Source: Blastococcus mobilis (lineage in GTDB: Bacteria; Actinomycetota; Actinomycetes; Mycobacteriales; Geodermatophilaceae). From it: a stretch of DNA of 64,000 bases. The notes under the pieces were generated by a model. It ran no database searches and was not told the origin of the DNA. It saw nothing but the letters and a program-made list of their open reading frames with translations. The stretch lies in the NCBI RefSeq assembly GCF_900188025.1, contig NZ_FZNO01000022.1, positions 1-64,000 on the forward strand. The letters run 5' to 3'. Position 1 is the stretch's first letter. Each line of letters begins with the position of its first letter. Shown piece after piece: positions 8,572 through 20,456 of the stretch. Both the position numbers and the translations under genes were made by a program.

Positions 8572-9470
8572 CCGCGGCGCAGGCCTCGGCGACCGTCATC
8601 GCCGTCATCGTGACCCGGGACCGACCCGAACTCCTCTCCCTCAGCCTGGCCGCCGTCGCCGCGCAGAGCCGGCGGCCCGATCACCTCGTCGTGGTGGACA
8701 ACGGCCCCGCCGACGAGGTGCGACACGCGGTGGAGACGTGCGGCCTGCCCGCCACGTACCTGCCCAGCACACGCAACCTCGGCGGTGCGGGTGGCTTCGC
8801 CCTGGGCATGCTGCACGCCCTGGCGCTCGGGGCCGACTGGGTGTGGTGCGCAGACGACGACGGACGCCCGGCGGACGACGGCGTCCTCGCCACCCTGCTG
8901 TCTGCCGCCGAACGGCACGGCCTGGCCGAGGCGTCCCCGATGGTCACCGACATGGCCGATCCCGATCAGCTGGCGTTCCCGCTGCGACGTGGCCTGCGCT
9001 GGCGCCGCCGGCGCAGCGACTTCGCCGGCATCGAGGTCCTTCCCGGATACGCCTCGCTGTTCAACGGGGCCCTGTTCCGGGCCGATGCCCTCGACGTCGT
9101 CGGCGTCCCGGACTACCGGCTCTTCTTCCGCGGGGACGAGACGGAGATCCACCGCCGCCTCGTGCGGTCCGGCCTGTCGTTCGGAACGGTCGTCGACGCC
9201 GCGTACCTGCACCCCGAGGGGACGACGGAGTTCCACCCCATCCTGGGCGGTCGGCTGTCGGCCCAGTACCCCGCCAACGAGGTCAAGCGGTTCTTCACCT
9301 ACCGCAACCGGGGCTACCTGATGGCTCAGCCCGGCATGCGCTGGCTGCTGCCGTTGGAGTGGATCCGGTTCGGCTACTTCTTCCTCGTGCACCGCCGCGA
9401 CCGCGCCGGCTGGCGGGAATGGGTCCGGTTGACCACCGCCGGCCGGCGCGAGCGGTTCACGCGCGGATAG
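8568..9470 (+). CDS. glfT1: GT2 galactofuranosyltransferase, GlfT1-like
   Basis: GlfT1 adds the first galactofuranose residues from UDP-Galf to the rhamnosyl-GlcNAc-PP-polyprenol linker. The 300-residue product has a GT-A fold start (VIAVIVTRDRPELLSLSLAAV), the VVVDNG motif at about residue 40, an acidic CADDDGRPADDG motif at about 90 as the metal/UDP site, and FRGDETEIHRR near 185 in the place of the catalytic-base region. Its length is close to the mycobacterial enzyme (about 300). GTG 8568 overlaps the wzt stop by 4 nt. The assignment rests on the operon with wzm/wzt and the facing glfT2-glf pair; a generic rhamnosyltransferase would look similar. Confidence 0.82.
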   Translation: MTAAQASATVIAVIVTRDRPELLSLSLAAVAAQSRRPDHLVVVDNGPADEVRHAVETCGLPATYLPSTRNLGGAGGFALGMLHALALGADWVWCADDDGRPADDGVLATLLSAAERHGLAEASPMVTDMADPDQLAFPLRRGLRWRRRRSDFAGIEVLPGYASLFNGALFRADALDVVGVPDYRLFFRGDETEIHRRLVRSGLSFGTVVDAAYLHPEGTTEFHPILGGRLSAQYPANEVKRFFTYRNRGYLMAQPGMRWLLPLEWIRFGYFFLVHRRDRAGWREWVRLTTAGRRERFTRG

Positions 9471-9473
9471 CCG

Positions 9474-12747
<3,274 letters not shown>

Positions 12748-12773
12748 TCACCCGGGCGAGGGCTCGTGGCGGA

Positions 12774-12779
12774 TACGTT
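12774..12779 (+). promoter_or_regulatory. Candidate -10 hexamer for leaderless wbbL transcript
   Basis: TACGTT lies 6 nt before GTG 12786, with no Shine-Dalgarno in between. Confidence 0.5.
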
Positions 12780-12785
12780 CGTCGC

Positions 12786-13715
12786 GTGCAACGAGCTTCA
12801 GCCGGCCCACCTCTGCGCGTGGTCACCGTGACCTTCTCACCGGGTGAGGCGCTCGACGGCTTCGTGGAGTCCCTGCGGCAGGCCACGGTGCGACCGCTCG
12901 ACGTGGTCCTGGCCGACAACGGCTCCACCGATGGCGTGCCGGAGCAGGTCGCGGCCCGGTACCCGGACGTACGCCTCCTCCCCACCGGTGGGAACGTCGG
13001 GTACGGGGCGGCCGCCAACGCCGGCCTGGCCGACCTCGACTCCGGGTACGCGCTGGTGGCCAATCCCGACGTGCGGTTCGAGCCCGGCTCGGTGGACGAG
13101 CTGCTCGCGGCCGCCGAGCGGTGGCCACGTGCGGCCACGATCGGCCCGGGCATCATGACGCCGGAGGGGCAGCTCTACCCGTCGGCGCGGGACCTGCCGT
13201 CGCTGAGCACGGGCATCGGGCACGCGCTGCTGGGCTGGGCGTGGCCGGCGAATCCGTGGACCGCTCGCTACCGCCGTGAGCGAGAGGACCCCCGTGAGCG
13301 GACCGCCGGCTGGCTGTCCGGATCCTGCGTGCTGGTCGACGTCGCGGCGTTCCGGTCCGTCGGTGGCTTCGACCCCGGCTACTTCATGTACTTCGAGGAC
13401 GTCGATCTCGCCGAGCGGCTGAGCCGGAAGGGATGGCTGCACGTCTACGTCCCCTCTGCGGTCGTCGTGCACGAAGGGGGGCACGCGACCCGGCGGGAGC
13501 CGCACCGCATGCAGCGCGTGCACCACACCAGCGCGCTGCGGTACCTGTCGGGGCAGTACCCCCGGCGCAGGGACGCACCGCTTCGCGGGGCACTGCGCGC
13601 CGGCCTGGGCGCTCGGATGCTCGTCTCCTACGTCAGTGGCCGCGTCGCCGCCGGGGCGCCGTTCCAGCGCCGGGCCACCGATCTCGCGGCGACGGCGCGA
13701 CGGTCGAGGGACTGA
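12786..13715 (+). CDS. wbbL: GT2 rhamnosyltransferase, WbbL-like (linker rhamnose transfer)
   Basis: WbbL adds L-rhamnose from dTDP-rhamnose to polyprenyl-PP-GlcNAc, completing the arabinogalactan linker. The 309-residue product starts RVVTVTFSPGEALDGFVESL and shows LADNGSTDG at residues 43-50, the NPD form of the metal motif (VANPDVRFEPG, about 92-101), GWLSGSCVLVDVAAF and YFMYFEDVDLAERL, all typical of the rhamnosyltransferase branch of GT2. The length matches the mycobacterial enzyme. It is followed after 1 nt by manC, the same order as Rv3265c-Rv3264c, which supports the call. The enzyme is cytoplasmic and probably membrane-associated. Confidence 0.85.
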   Translation: MQRASAGPPLRVVTVTFSPGEALDGFVESLRQATVRPLDVVLADNGSTDGVPEQVAARYPDVRLLPTGGNVGYGAAANAGLADLDSGYALVANPDVRFEPGSVDELLAAAERWPRAATIGPGIMTPEGQLYPSARDLPSLSTGIGHALLGWAWPANPWTARYRREREDPRERTAGWLSGSCVLVDVAAFRSVGGFDPGYFMYFEDVDLAERLSRKGWLHVYVPSAVVVHEGGHATRREPHRMQRVHHTSALRYLSGQYPRRRDAPLRGALRAGLGARMLVSYVSGRVAAGAPFQRRATDLAATARRSRD

Positions 13716-13716
13716 C

Positions 13717-14817
13717 ATGCGCCACGCGGTGATCATGGCCGGAGGATCCGGGACGCGGCTGTGGCCGCTGTCCCGGGCGGCGAGACCCAAGCAGCTGCTC
13801 GACGTCGTCGACGACGGGAGCAGCGGCGCGCGCAGTCTGCTCGCCGAGGCCTTCGGCCGAATGGCCCAGGTGGTGCCGGCCGACTGCATCTGGGTCTGCA
13901 CCGCCGCGGCCTACGCCGACCAGGTGCGCGGGGTGCTGCCCGGACTGTCCGCCGACCGCCTGATCCTCGAGCCGGCGGCCCGGGACACGGCCAATGCCGT
14001 CGGACTGAGTGCGGCACTCGTGGCGGACGTCGACCCGGGCGCCGAGCTCGCGGTCGTCAGCGCCGACCATGTCATCCGCCCGGTCGACCGTTTCGCCCAC
14101 GTCCTGCGGACGGCGTTCGACGTCCTCGCCGACCGCCCCGACTCGCTGGTCACCCTGGGGATCACGCCGGTGACCCCGGCCACGGGCTTCGGGTACGTGC
14201 AGCGGGGGCGGCCCACGCAGACGGCCGGTGTCGCCGAGGCCGAAGGCTTCCGTGAGAAGCCCGATCGCACGACGGCAGAGGCGTACCTGGCCTCCGGGGA
14301 CTACCTCTGGAACTCGGGGATGTTCGTGTGGCGCGCGCGGACGGTCCTGGACGCCCTCGCCGACCTGCTCCCCGAGACGGCGGAGGGCCTGGCCCGGATC
14401 GTCGCTGCCGCGCCGGGACCCGCGCGCGAGGCCGTCCTGGCGGAGGTCTTCCCCAGGCTGCCGAAGATCAGCGTGGACTACGCCGTCCTGGAGCCGGCCT
14501 CCCGTCAGCCGGGGCGCGTGCTCGTGGCCGACCTGGACGTGGACTGGCTCGACGTCGGCTCGTGGCCTGCCCTCGCCCACACCCTGGAGGTCGAGGGTGG
14601 CGGCAATGCCGTCCGGGGGGCGGTGGTGCTGCTCGACGCGTCGGGCAACGTCGTCTTCAGTGACGACCCGGCGCACCTCGTCGCCCTCGTCGGGGTGCGC
14701 GACAGCGTCGTGGTGCACACGCGGGACGTCACCATGGTCTGCCCGATCGTCGACGCCGAGCGCGTCAAGGAGTTGTTGTCGGCGGTCGAGAGGGCGCACG
14801 GCCGACGCTTCAGCTGA
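13717..14817 (+). CDS. manC: Mannose-1-phosphate guanylyltransferase
   Basis: This enzyme makes GDP-mannose from mannose-1-phosphate and GTP, supplying mannosyltransferases for lipoglycans and polyprenyl-phosphomannose. The 366-residue protein starts with the nucleotidyltransferase signature MAGGSGTRLWPLSR (residues 7-20), and has VVSADHVI, a FGYVQRG segment, GFREKPDR and NSGMFVWRA, the standard GMP active-site motifs. It lacks the C-terminal PMI domain of bifunctional enzymes, and manA is separate at 36076. ATG 13717 begins 1 nt after the wbbL stop, so the two are co-transcribed. It corresponds to the Rv3264c family. Confidence 0.93.
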   Translation: MRHAVIMAGGSGTRLWPLSRAARPKQLLDVVDDGSSGARSLLAEAFGRMAQVVPADCIWVCTAAAYADQVRGVLPGLSADRLILEPAARDTANAVGLSAALVADVDPGAELAVVSADHVIRPVDRFAHVLRTAFDVLADRPDSLVTLGITPVTPATGFGYVQRGRPTQTAGVAEAEGFREKPDRTTAEAYLASGDYLWNSGMFVWRARTVLDALADLLPETAEGLARIVAAAPGPAREAVLAEVFPRLPKISVDYAVLEPASRQPGRVLVADLDVDWLDVGSWPALAHTLEVEGGGNAVRGAVVLLDASGNVVFSDDPAHLVALVGVRDSVVVHTRDVTMVCPIVDAERVKELLSAVERAHGRRFS

Positions 14818-14845
14818 TCCGACACGCACGGAGGTTCGGGTGGAT

Positions 14846-14872
14846 TTGTCACGGCGCGTGTGCGTCTAGCAT
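14846..14872 (+). promoter_or_regulatory. Candidate promoter for the GT2-DUF2304 pair
   Basis: A -35-like TTGTCA (14846-14851) and TAGCAT (14867-14872) are separated by 15 nt. The ATG at 14881 follows 8 nt later, consistent with a leaderless message. Confidence 0.5.
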
Positions 14873-14880
14873 CCCTACCG

Positions 14881-15633
14881 ATGGACGAAGTCGAGCCCAG
14901 GCGGCGGCAGGAACCGGTCGACGCCCCCAACCCGGCCGCCGAGTCGTGGTCGGACACCGTGGTCATCGTGCGGGTCTACAACGAGGCACCGGTCGTGGGT
15001 GCGGTGATCTCCGAGCTGGTGGGCGCCGGGCTCTCGGTCATCGCCGTGGACGACGCGAGCACCGACTCCTCGGCCGAGGAGATCGACAAGGCCGGCGCCT
15101 TCCGGGTGAGCCACCCGGTCAACCTCGGTGCCGGGGGGGCTCTCCAGACCGGGTTCCAGGCCGCTCTCCGCTTCACCGACGCGCAGTACATCGGATGCTT
15201 CGACGCCGACGGCCAGCATCAGCTCGCCGACCTGCTGGGGATGATCCGGCTCATCCGGCAGGGCTACGACGTGGTCATGGGATCTCGTTTCCTGGACTCC
15301 AAGACGCAGATGAGCCCGCTGCGGCGGACGATCCTCCGGCTGGCGACCAAGGTGATGAACCGCGGCGAGGGGACGAAGCTCACCGACGCCCACAACGGGC
15401 TCCGACTGGTGGCCCGGCACGTGGTCGCGCGGATCAGCCTCAGCCATGCAGGGATGGCCTACGCCTCCGAGCTGGAGCACCAGCTGACCCGGCCCGAGTA
15501 CAAGGTGGTCGAGCACCCGGTGCACATCCTGTACACGGAGTACTCCCGCTCCAAGGGTCAGCCGCTGCTCAACAGTGTCAACATCCTGGCGGACACCCTC
15601 ACGCACCGGCTCACCCATGGGAAGCGCCGATGA
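14881..15633 (+). CDS. GT2 polyprenyl-phosphate-type glycosyltransferase (DPM1-like)
   Basis: This family transfers a sugar from a nucleotide donor to polyprenyl phosphate or a related acceptor. The 250-residue protein shows VVIVRVYNEAPVVG, IAVDDASTDSS (residues 54-64), the GxGGALQTGF segment and the metal-binding CFDADGQHQ (D108, D110). MGSRFLD and DAHNGLRLVAR follow, the pattern of DPM1/GtrB-like enzymes. No C-terminal membrane segments are visible; the adjacent DUF2304 membrane protein, whose start codon overlaps this stop by 4 nt, probably provides the anchor. ATG 14881 lies 8 nt after TAGCAT and lacks a strong ribosome binding site. The sugar donor cannot be read from the sequence. Confidence 0.85.
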   Translation: MDEVEPRRRQEPVDAPNPAAESWSDTVVIVRVYNEAPVVGAVISELVGAGLSVIAVDDASTDSSAEEIDKAGAFRVSHPVNLGAGGALQTGFQAALRFTDAQYIGCFDADGQHQLADLLGMIRLIRQGYDVVMGSRFLDSKTQMSPLRRTILRLATKVMNRGEGTKLTDAHNGLRLVARHVVARISLSHAGMAYASELEHQLTRPEYKVVEHPVHILYTEYSRSKGQPLLNSVNILADTLTHRLTHGKRR

Positions 15634-15977
15634 TCATCAAGTGGCTGCTGGTGCCGGCCATCATCTTCGCCGTCTACCTGTCCCTGCGAGCCCGCTCGTC
15701 GCTGCGCGGCCAGGCCCGGCGCAAGATCCTCGCCGTGCTGACAGTGGTGGCCGGCGTGTTCGCCGTCATCTTCCCCGACTCCCTGCAGGTGATGGCCGAG
15801 TGGGTCGGCGTCACCCGCGGGACGGACCTGCTGCTCTACGCACTGGCACTGGTGATCATCTACCTCGTGGGCAGCACGAGCGTGCGATTCCGGGAGCAGG
15901 AGTCGCGCCTGGTCCAGTTGGCGCGCGAGGTGGCCCTCGCCGAGGCCGAGGTTCGCTTCCGGACCCAGCAGAACTAG
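15630..15977 (+). CDS. DUF2304 membrane protein
   Basis: This small membrane protein of 115 residues has three hydrophobic segments (about residues 3-17, 35-58 and 68-85) followed by a charged helix rich in Glu/Arg (FREQESRLVQLAREVALAEAEVRF) that is likely a coiled coil. DUF2304 proteins are regularly encoded beside DPM1-like glycosyltransferases, and that is the case here with an ATGA overlap. A role as membrane partner of the glycosyltransferase is an inference from this pairing. The gene ends 40 nt from the stop of the convergent GT2 gene. Confidence 0.85.
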   Translation: MIIKWLLVPAIIFAVYLSLRARSSLRGQARRKILAVLTVVAGVFAVIFPDSLQVMAEWVGVTRGTDLLLYALALVIIYLVGSTSVRFREQESRLVQLAREVALAEAEVRFRTQQN

Positions 15978-16017
15978 CCCGTCGCGTCCGGACGACGAGG
16001 TCGATCCGGCCCCCACG

Positions 16018-17055
16018 TCAGAGCCGGCGCCGGACCCACTGCCAGTACCGCTCCATGAGGCGATTGAGCCAGTCGGCGGAGTCGGGCAACTCCACGACGG
16101 AGGCATCGAAGCGGGCGGTCAGCAGGTGCGCCAGGTCGCGATCGGCCACCGTGCGCACGGCCTGGACCTCGCGGCGGCGGGCACGTAGCCACGCCCGGTT
16201 CCGCCAGAGCCAGCGGTAGCCCCGGAGCTTCGCAGGGAGCCACCGCCCCGCCGTCGCGACCACGAGCATGGCGAGTTCCAGCGCCAGCAGCGGCAGTGCG
16301 AGCAGACGCAGGGTGCGGGACTCGTAGACCGTCAGCAGCATCGCGAGACGGTTGCGCTCGAGCAGGTAGAACTTCGCCGTGTTCCGGTGGGCCTCGTAGT
16401 GATGCATGACCACGGCCTGTGGTGCGAACCGGACCCGCCAGCCGCGCTGCCATGCCCGCAGCGAGAGGTCGGTGTCCTCGCAGTAGGCGAAGAACTCCTC
16501 GGTGAAGCCGCCGAGCGCCTGCCACACGTCCCGCCGGATGGCCAGTGCCGCACCGCTGGCGCTCGCGATGTCGCGCTCCTCCAGGTGGGCCGAGGCCGGC
16601 TCGCCGAAGTTGCCGGCCCAGGACAGTCCCAGGACGTGCACGGGGTTCCCTGCGGAGTTGAGCAGCTCTGGTTCCTGCTCGAGCCGCAGGCTCGCGCAGG
16701 CCATGCCGACCTCGTCCCGGGAGGCGACACGCGCCAGTTCGGCCAGCGCGTCGGGCTCGACGAGGGCGTCGGAGTTGACGAACACCAGGACGTCGCCCCT
16801 CGCGTGGCGGGCGGCCAGGTTGCAGCCACCGGTGAACCCGGTGTTGGTGCCCGGCTGCAGCAGGGTGACGGAGGGGTGGTCGGCCAGTGGCGTCAGGTCG
16901 GGATAGGTGCAGCCGTTGTCGACGAGTACGACGTCGACGTCCACGTCCCGCGAGGCCAGGATGCGCTTCAGGCAGTCCTCGAGGAACGGCTGCTCGCGGT
17001 AGGCGAGCACCATGGCCGTCACGCGCGCCCCGGGCGTCGTGTTCGCGGGTGACAT
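16018..17055 (-). CDS. GT2 family glycosyltransferase (rhamnosyltransferase-like) with C-terminal membrane region
   Basis: The 345-residue product has VTAMVLAYREQPFLEDCLKRIL, VVLVDNG at about residue 40, GFTGGCNLAARHARGDVLVFVNSDALVEPD with an NSD metal motif, SGAALAIRRDVW and FFAYCEDTDLSLRAW. All are typical of rhamnosyl/galactosyl GT2 enzymes. After residue 240 comes a His-rich step (AVVMHHYEAHRNTAKFYLLERN) and a hydrophobic segment (LLALPLLALELAMLVVAT) that should anchor it in the membrane. ATG 17055 is chosen because GGAGGA lies 10 nt upstream. An in-frame TTG at 17154 would add 33 polar residues. Acceptor and donor are unknown. Confidence 0.82.
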   Translation of the reverse strand: MSPANTTPGARVTAMVLAYREQPFLEDCLKRILASRDVDVDVVLVDNGCTYPDLTPLADHPSVTLLQPGTNTGFTGGCNLAARHARGDVLVFVNSDALVEPDALAELARVASRDEVGMACASLRLEQEPELLNSAGNPVHVLGLSWAGNFGEPASAHLEERDIASASGAALAIRRDVWQALGGFTEEFFAYCEDTDLSLRAWQRGWRVRFAPQAVVMHHYEAHRNTAKFYLLERNRLAMLLTVYESRTLRLLALPLLALELAMLVVATAGRWLPAKLRGYRWLWRNRAWLRARRREVQAVRTVADRDLAHLLTARFDASVVELPDSADWLNRLMERYWQWVRRRL

Positions 17056-17265
17056 GGAGCGGTATTCCTCCGAAGTGTCGGACCGGGCTGTCAGGTCCGA
17101 GGGCAGGTCGTCGGGCCGTGGGGCGGTCACGAGCGCGCGTCGGGTGTCGGGCAAGGGTAGTGGTGCCCCCCGGTGCTGCTGGGCACACGAGGGGTGACGT
17201 CCCCCCGCGGGGCAGATTGCGGCGCGGTCCGGTGGGCAACAGCGGCGTCCCGGACGGCGGTGTTG

Positions 17266-18870
17266 CTAGCGGAGGACAACGGTCTCACCCCGCGCGAAGG
17301 CGTCCGGCTCGGGCGCGTCCCGCTCCGCGAGCACTCTGAGCAGCAGGAACAGCGCGACGCCGATCGTCACCAGGAAGGCCAGGATCAGCAGTCCCGCCGG
17401 CAACGGTGGCCGCCAGCCGGGTTCGTCGATGAACCAGAACCCGTGGATGCCGTGGACATAGCGGTTCAGATTGCCGATGAAGGCGACGACGTGTGCTACC
17501 CCGGCCGCCACGACGAGCCCCCGGGCGACGCGGGCAGCGATGACCGGCGGCATGGTTCCGACGAGCACGTACCCCGAGAGCACCACCAGGCCGGCGGAGA
17601 ACGCGAGGATGTAACGACCCTGCCAGGCGAAGGCACTCTCGCGATAGGACGACAGCTCCGAGAGGACCGGGACGACGAGCGAGATCAGCACGATGCTCGC
17701 CAGTGCGAGTCTCTCCCGGCGGGTGCCGACGGCGAGCGCCAGCGCGACGAGGGTGCCCACGGCCGCGAACCACAGGATGTAGACGGCGCCCGGGGCCCAG
17801 TTGTCCAGCCAGCCGAAGACGCCCACCATCTCGTGGAGCTCGAGGTCGAGTTTCGAGACGGAGAACAACGCCGCACGTTCGAACTCGAGGTCCGTGGGGC
17901 GGGCCCACTGGCGCAGTGCGTCGCGGTACACGATCCACACGGCACTCACCGCGACCAGCACGCCGATGCCGATGCCGCCCGCGATCAGGCTTCGGGAACG
18001 GAGGAGCTCGCGCACCGACGGCCCGGTCGCGCGCGCGAGGAGCACCACGAGCACGATCAGGCCGAGCCACACGATGGACAGCGGCCGGATCACCGAGAGC
18101 ACCGCCGCCGCCGCCACACAGCGGGCGACCAGTCGTGGCGGCACCCGGGACCGGCCGCTGTCGGAACGGTCGGCCGACGTGGTGAGCAGCGCCAGGCCGG
18201 CCGACCACAGGCCGATGCCCGCTGCGAGCTCGGGGCCCTGCGGGTTCACCGCCCCCGTGAAGAAGAGGACCATGGGCGTGCAGGCCAGAACGATGCCTGT
18301 CACCGGCCAGGGTGAACGGGTCTCGCGTGCGGAGCTGAAGGCCGATGCCAGGAGTGCGGCGCAGAGCAGCACGGTGAGGAACCGCATGAGGTAGATCGCT
18401 GTCGCGCCGTCGGCCAGCAAGGTGGCCGAGCCCGCGTAGAGGTAGTACGCGGGGGGATAGCGGCCCGCGGTGGTGACCACCTCCGCTGTCCCGTCCTGGG
18501 CGACGAACGGCTCGGCGCAGCCGGCGGGAACGGCCCCGTCGAAGATGAAGCAGGCGCCGGCGGTGTGCGCGTCGGCGTAGGTGCGCGGCACCGTGACCGT
18601 GGTGTCGATGCCCTCGGTGGGAGCGAAGAACTCGCCACGCACGATCGCTGCGGCATAGACCACGTGGGCGGGTTCGTCCGGCACGCTGAACACCGGGTCC
18701 GCGACCGCCCACAGGCCGCCCAACATGCTCAGCACGGCGAAGGCCGCCCACCACGCGGCCCTTCCGGCACGACCACGACGGCGCGTGCGTCGTTCCGAGG
18801 AAGTGGCCGGGACCGGTGCCTCGTCCCGCAGGGGCGCCGACCGATCGGCGCCCCCGAGCGCGCGGCTCAT
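17266..18870 (-). CDS. DUF2142 polytopic membrane protein
   Basis: This 534-residue membrane protein has about 11-12 hydrophobic segments, a basic N-terminal cytosolic tail and a large extracytoplasmic loop after the first segment. That loop contains FSVPDEPAHVVYAA, the acidic PDE(P/x)AH signature of DUF2142 and related GT-C-like proteins, and a Cys pair (ACFIFDGAVPAGCAEP). GT-C enzymes use an acidic residue in the first loop to act on polyprenyl-phosphosugars, so a lipid-linked sugar transferase role is plausible but not shown. The ATG overlaps the stop of the upstream flippase gene by 4 nt, which places it in the same glycopolymer operon. Confidence 0.85.
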   Translation of the reverse strand: MSRALGGADRSAPLRDEAPVPATSSERRTRRRGRAGRAAWWAAFAVLSMLGGLWAVADPVFSVPDEPAHVVYAAAIVRGEFFAPTEGIDTTVTVPRTYADAHTAGACFIFDGAVPAGCAEPFVAQDGTAEVVTTAGRYPPAYYLYAGSATLLADGATAIYLMRFLTVLLCAALLASAFSSARETRSPWPVTGIVLACTPMVLFFTGAVNPQGPELAAGIGLWSAGLALLTTSADRSDSGRSRVPPRLVARCVAAAAVLSVIRPLSIVWLGLIVLVVLLARATGPSVRELLRSRSLIAGGIGIGVLVAVSAVWIVYRDALRQWARPTDLEFERAALFSVSKLDLELHEMVGVFGWLDNWAPGAVYILWFAAVGTLVALALAVGTRRERLALASIVLISLVVPVLSELSSYRESAFAWQGRYILAFSAGLVVLSGYVLVGTMPPVIAARVARGLVVAAGVAHVVAFIGNLNRYVHGIHGFWFIDEPGWRPPLPAGLLILAFLVTIGVALFLLLRVLAERDAPEPDAFARGETVVLR

Positions 18871-20183
18871 GCGGGCACCTCGGTCTCCACGAGCGACTGT
18901 CGCCCCGTCCGGACGAAGAGCGTCAGGATCACGAGGGCCGACAGTGAGCCGGCCAGGAAGGCGGTGCCCACGCGGACCTGCAGTTCACTCGGCACGAGGA
19001 GGCAGAGCATGAACACCACCGAACCGACTCCCCAGCCGATGAGGGCCGCCCGGTAGGACCGCAAGGCGATCAACGTCTGCGCCATGACCTGAGCCACCAT
19101 GTACAGGGCGGCGGCCACGGCCAACGGGACGAGGACGGCCCGGGTGGCCACGAACTCACTGCCGTAGAGCAGACGCAGGACGAACGGCCCGATCGCCGCC
19201 ATGACCAGGATGAAGAGGGCGGCGACGGCGCAGACCAGCACGATCACCTGGCGCAACTGCCTGCCGAAGGCTGCGGCCTGTCCCGTGGCCGCCAGGCGTG
19301 CCAGGGCCGGCAGGAACGCCGCCTGCACCGCCCCGAAGAAGAAGAGCGGGATGCGGGTCAGTACCAGCGCCGCGATGAAGATGCCGGCGGTCTCCGCCTC
19401 GTCCGGCCGGGCGAGCACCTGGGCGGCGATGGGGGCCGCGTTGACGATGAGCTGCGAGAGCAGGGCGGCACCGGTCAGCACCATCAGCGGTGGCGCGAAG
19501 TCCCGCCACGCCAGCGGCGGGCCGGGCCTCGAGAGCGGCCCGATCCGCCCCGTGGTCAGTGCGGCGGCGAGGAGCGGGGCGAGCACGAGCGCGAGCCCGA
19601 AGGCCCCAACCCCGGTCGTCGCGGTGATCGCCAGCAGGACCGGGCCGAGGACCCGCAGCGCCCCGTCCACGCCGAGCTGCAGTCCGTAGCGGGTGAACTT
19701 CTCGTTGCCGCCGAAGACGCCACGCAGCGTGTGCTCCGCAGCGAGGCCGACGAACCCCAGGACGAGCAGCGGCACCAGGACCCCTGCGCCGTTGAAGACC
19801 CGCCGCGTGAGGACATCGGCGGTGACCAGCGCCAGGACTGCGAAGACGGCGGTCACCGTCATCCCGTAGACGACGGCCTTCAGGAGGACCGGTCCGGCCC
19901 CTTGACCCACCGCCCGCCGGGCGGCGGTCGCCCGGCTCACTTCCTGCTCGATCGGCTGGAAGAGCGCCAGGCCGGCGCCGTTGAAGAGGACCCACAGGGT
20001 GGCCACCGGCGCGAAGTCGGTCGGCCCCAGCGCTCGCCCCGTGACGGTCAGGTAGGCGAAGGAGCCGAGCCCGAGCACCATGAGGCCGACGGCGACCGGG
20101 CCCAACTGGCCGAGCAAGGGGACCGAGCGCCACAGGTGCACGAGGCGGGACGCTCCTCCCGGACGGGCCGGTTCCGTGGGCAT
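18867..20183 (-). CDS. Polysaccharide flippase-like membrane protein (MOP superfamily, Wzx type)
   Basis: The 438-residue product has 12-14 hydrophobic segments spread over its whole length, with the wzx-like features GLGSFAYLTVTGRALGPTDFA near the start, a repeated two-bundle pattern and the LYGSEFVATRAVLVPL segment typical of MOP exporters. Such proteins flip undecaprenyl-linked sugars from the cytoplasmic to the outer leaflet. ATG 20183 is preferred because GAGGGA lies 5 nt before it; the upstream in-frame ORF is non-coding antisense sequence. The stop overlaps the DUF2142 start. With the neighbouring glycosyltransferases it likely forms a second glycan pathway beside the ABC-exported galactan. 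Confidence 0.85.
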   Translation of the reverse strand: MPTEPARPGGASRLVHLWRSVPLLGQLGPVAVGLMVLGLGSFAYLTVTGRALGPTDFAPVATLWVLFNGAGLALFQPIEQEVSRATAARRAVGQGAGPVLLKAVVYGMTVTAVFAVLALVTADVLTRRVFNGAGVLVPLLVLGFVGLAAEHTLRGVFGGNEKFTRYGLQLGVDGALRVLGPVLLAITATTGVGAFGLALVLAPLLAAALTTGRIGPLSRPGPPLAWRDFAPPLMVLTGAALLSQLIVNAAPIAAQVLARPDEAETAGIFIAALVLTRIPLFFFGAVQAAFLPALARLAATGQAAAFGRQLRQVIVLVCAVAALFILVMAAIGPFVLRLLYGSEFVATRAVLVPLAVAAALYMVAQVMAQTLIALRSYRAALIGWGVGSVVFMLCLLVPSELQVRVGTAFLAGSLSALVILTLFVRTGRQSLVETEVPA

Positions 20184-20443
20184 GGATCCCTCTCTCGAGG
20201 AGGCGGTTGGTCGCGTCCTCTGGTTGTCGGCCGGGCGCCGCGCGGCCGAGGACTGCCCGGACGGCATGGACCGTGACCTCACGCGACGGTGCCAGATGTG
20301 GTCATGTGTCCGGCTCGTCCCGGTGGCGGGTGGAAAGCCGGGTGACGTGGGCTCTGTGCGGGGATGCAGCACCGCACGATCCGCACACCCGGAGGAGGCT
20401 AGCTCGCCATCGGACCACTGCCTCGCAGGCGGTCGGCTGCGGC

Positions 20444-20449
20444 TAGCCT
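20444..20449 (+). promoter_or_regulatory. Candidate -10 hexamer for a leaderless SDR transcript
   Basis: TAGCCT lies 7 nt before GTG 20457, and no ribosome binding site is seen. Confidence 0.5.
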
Positions 20450-20456
20450 GCGCGTC

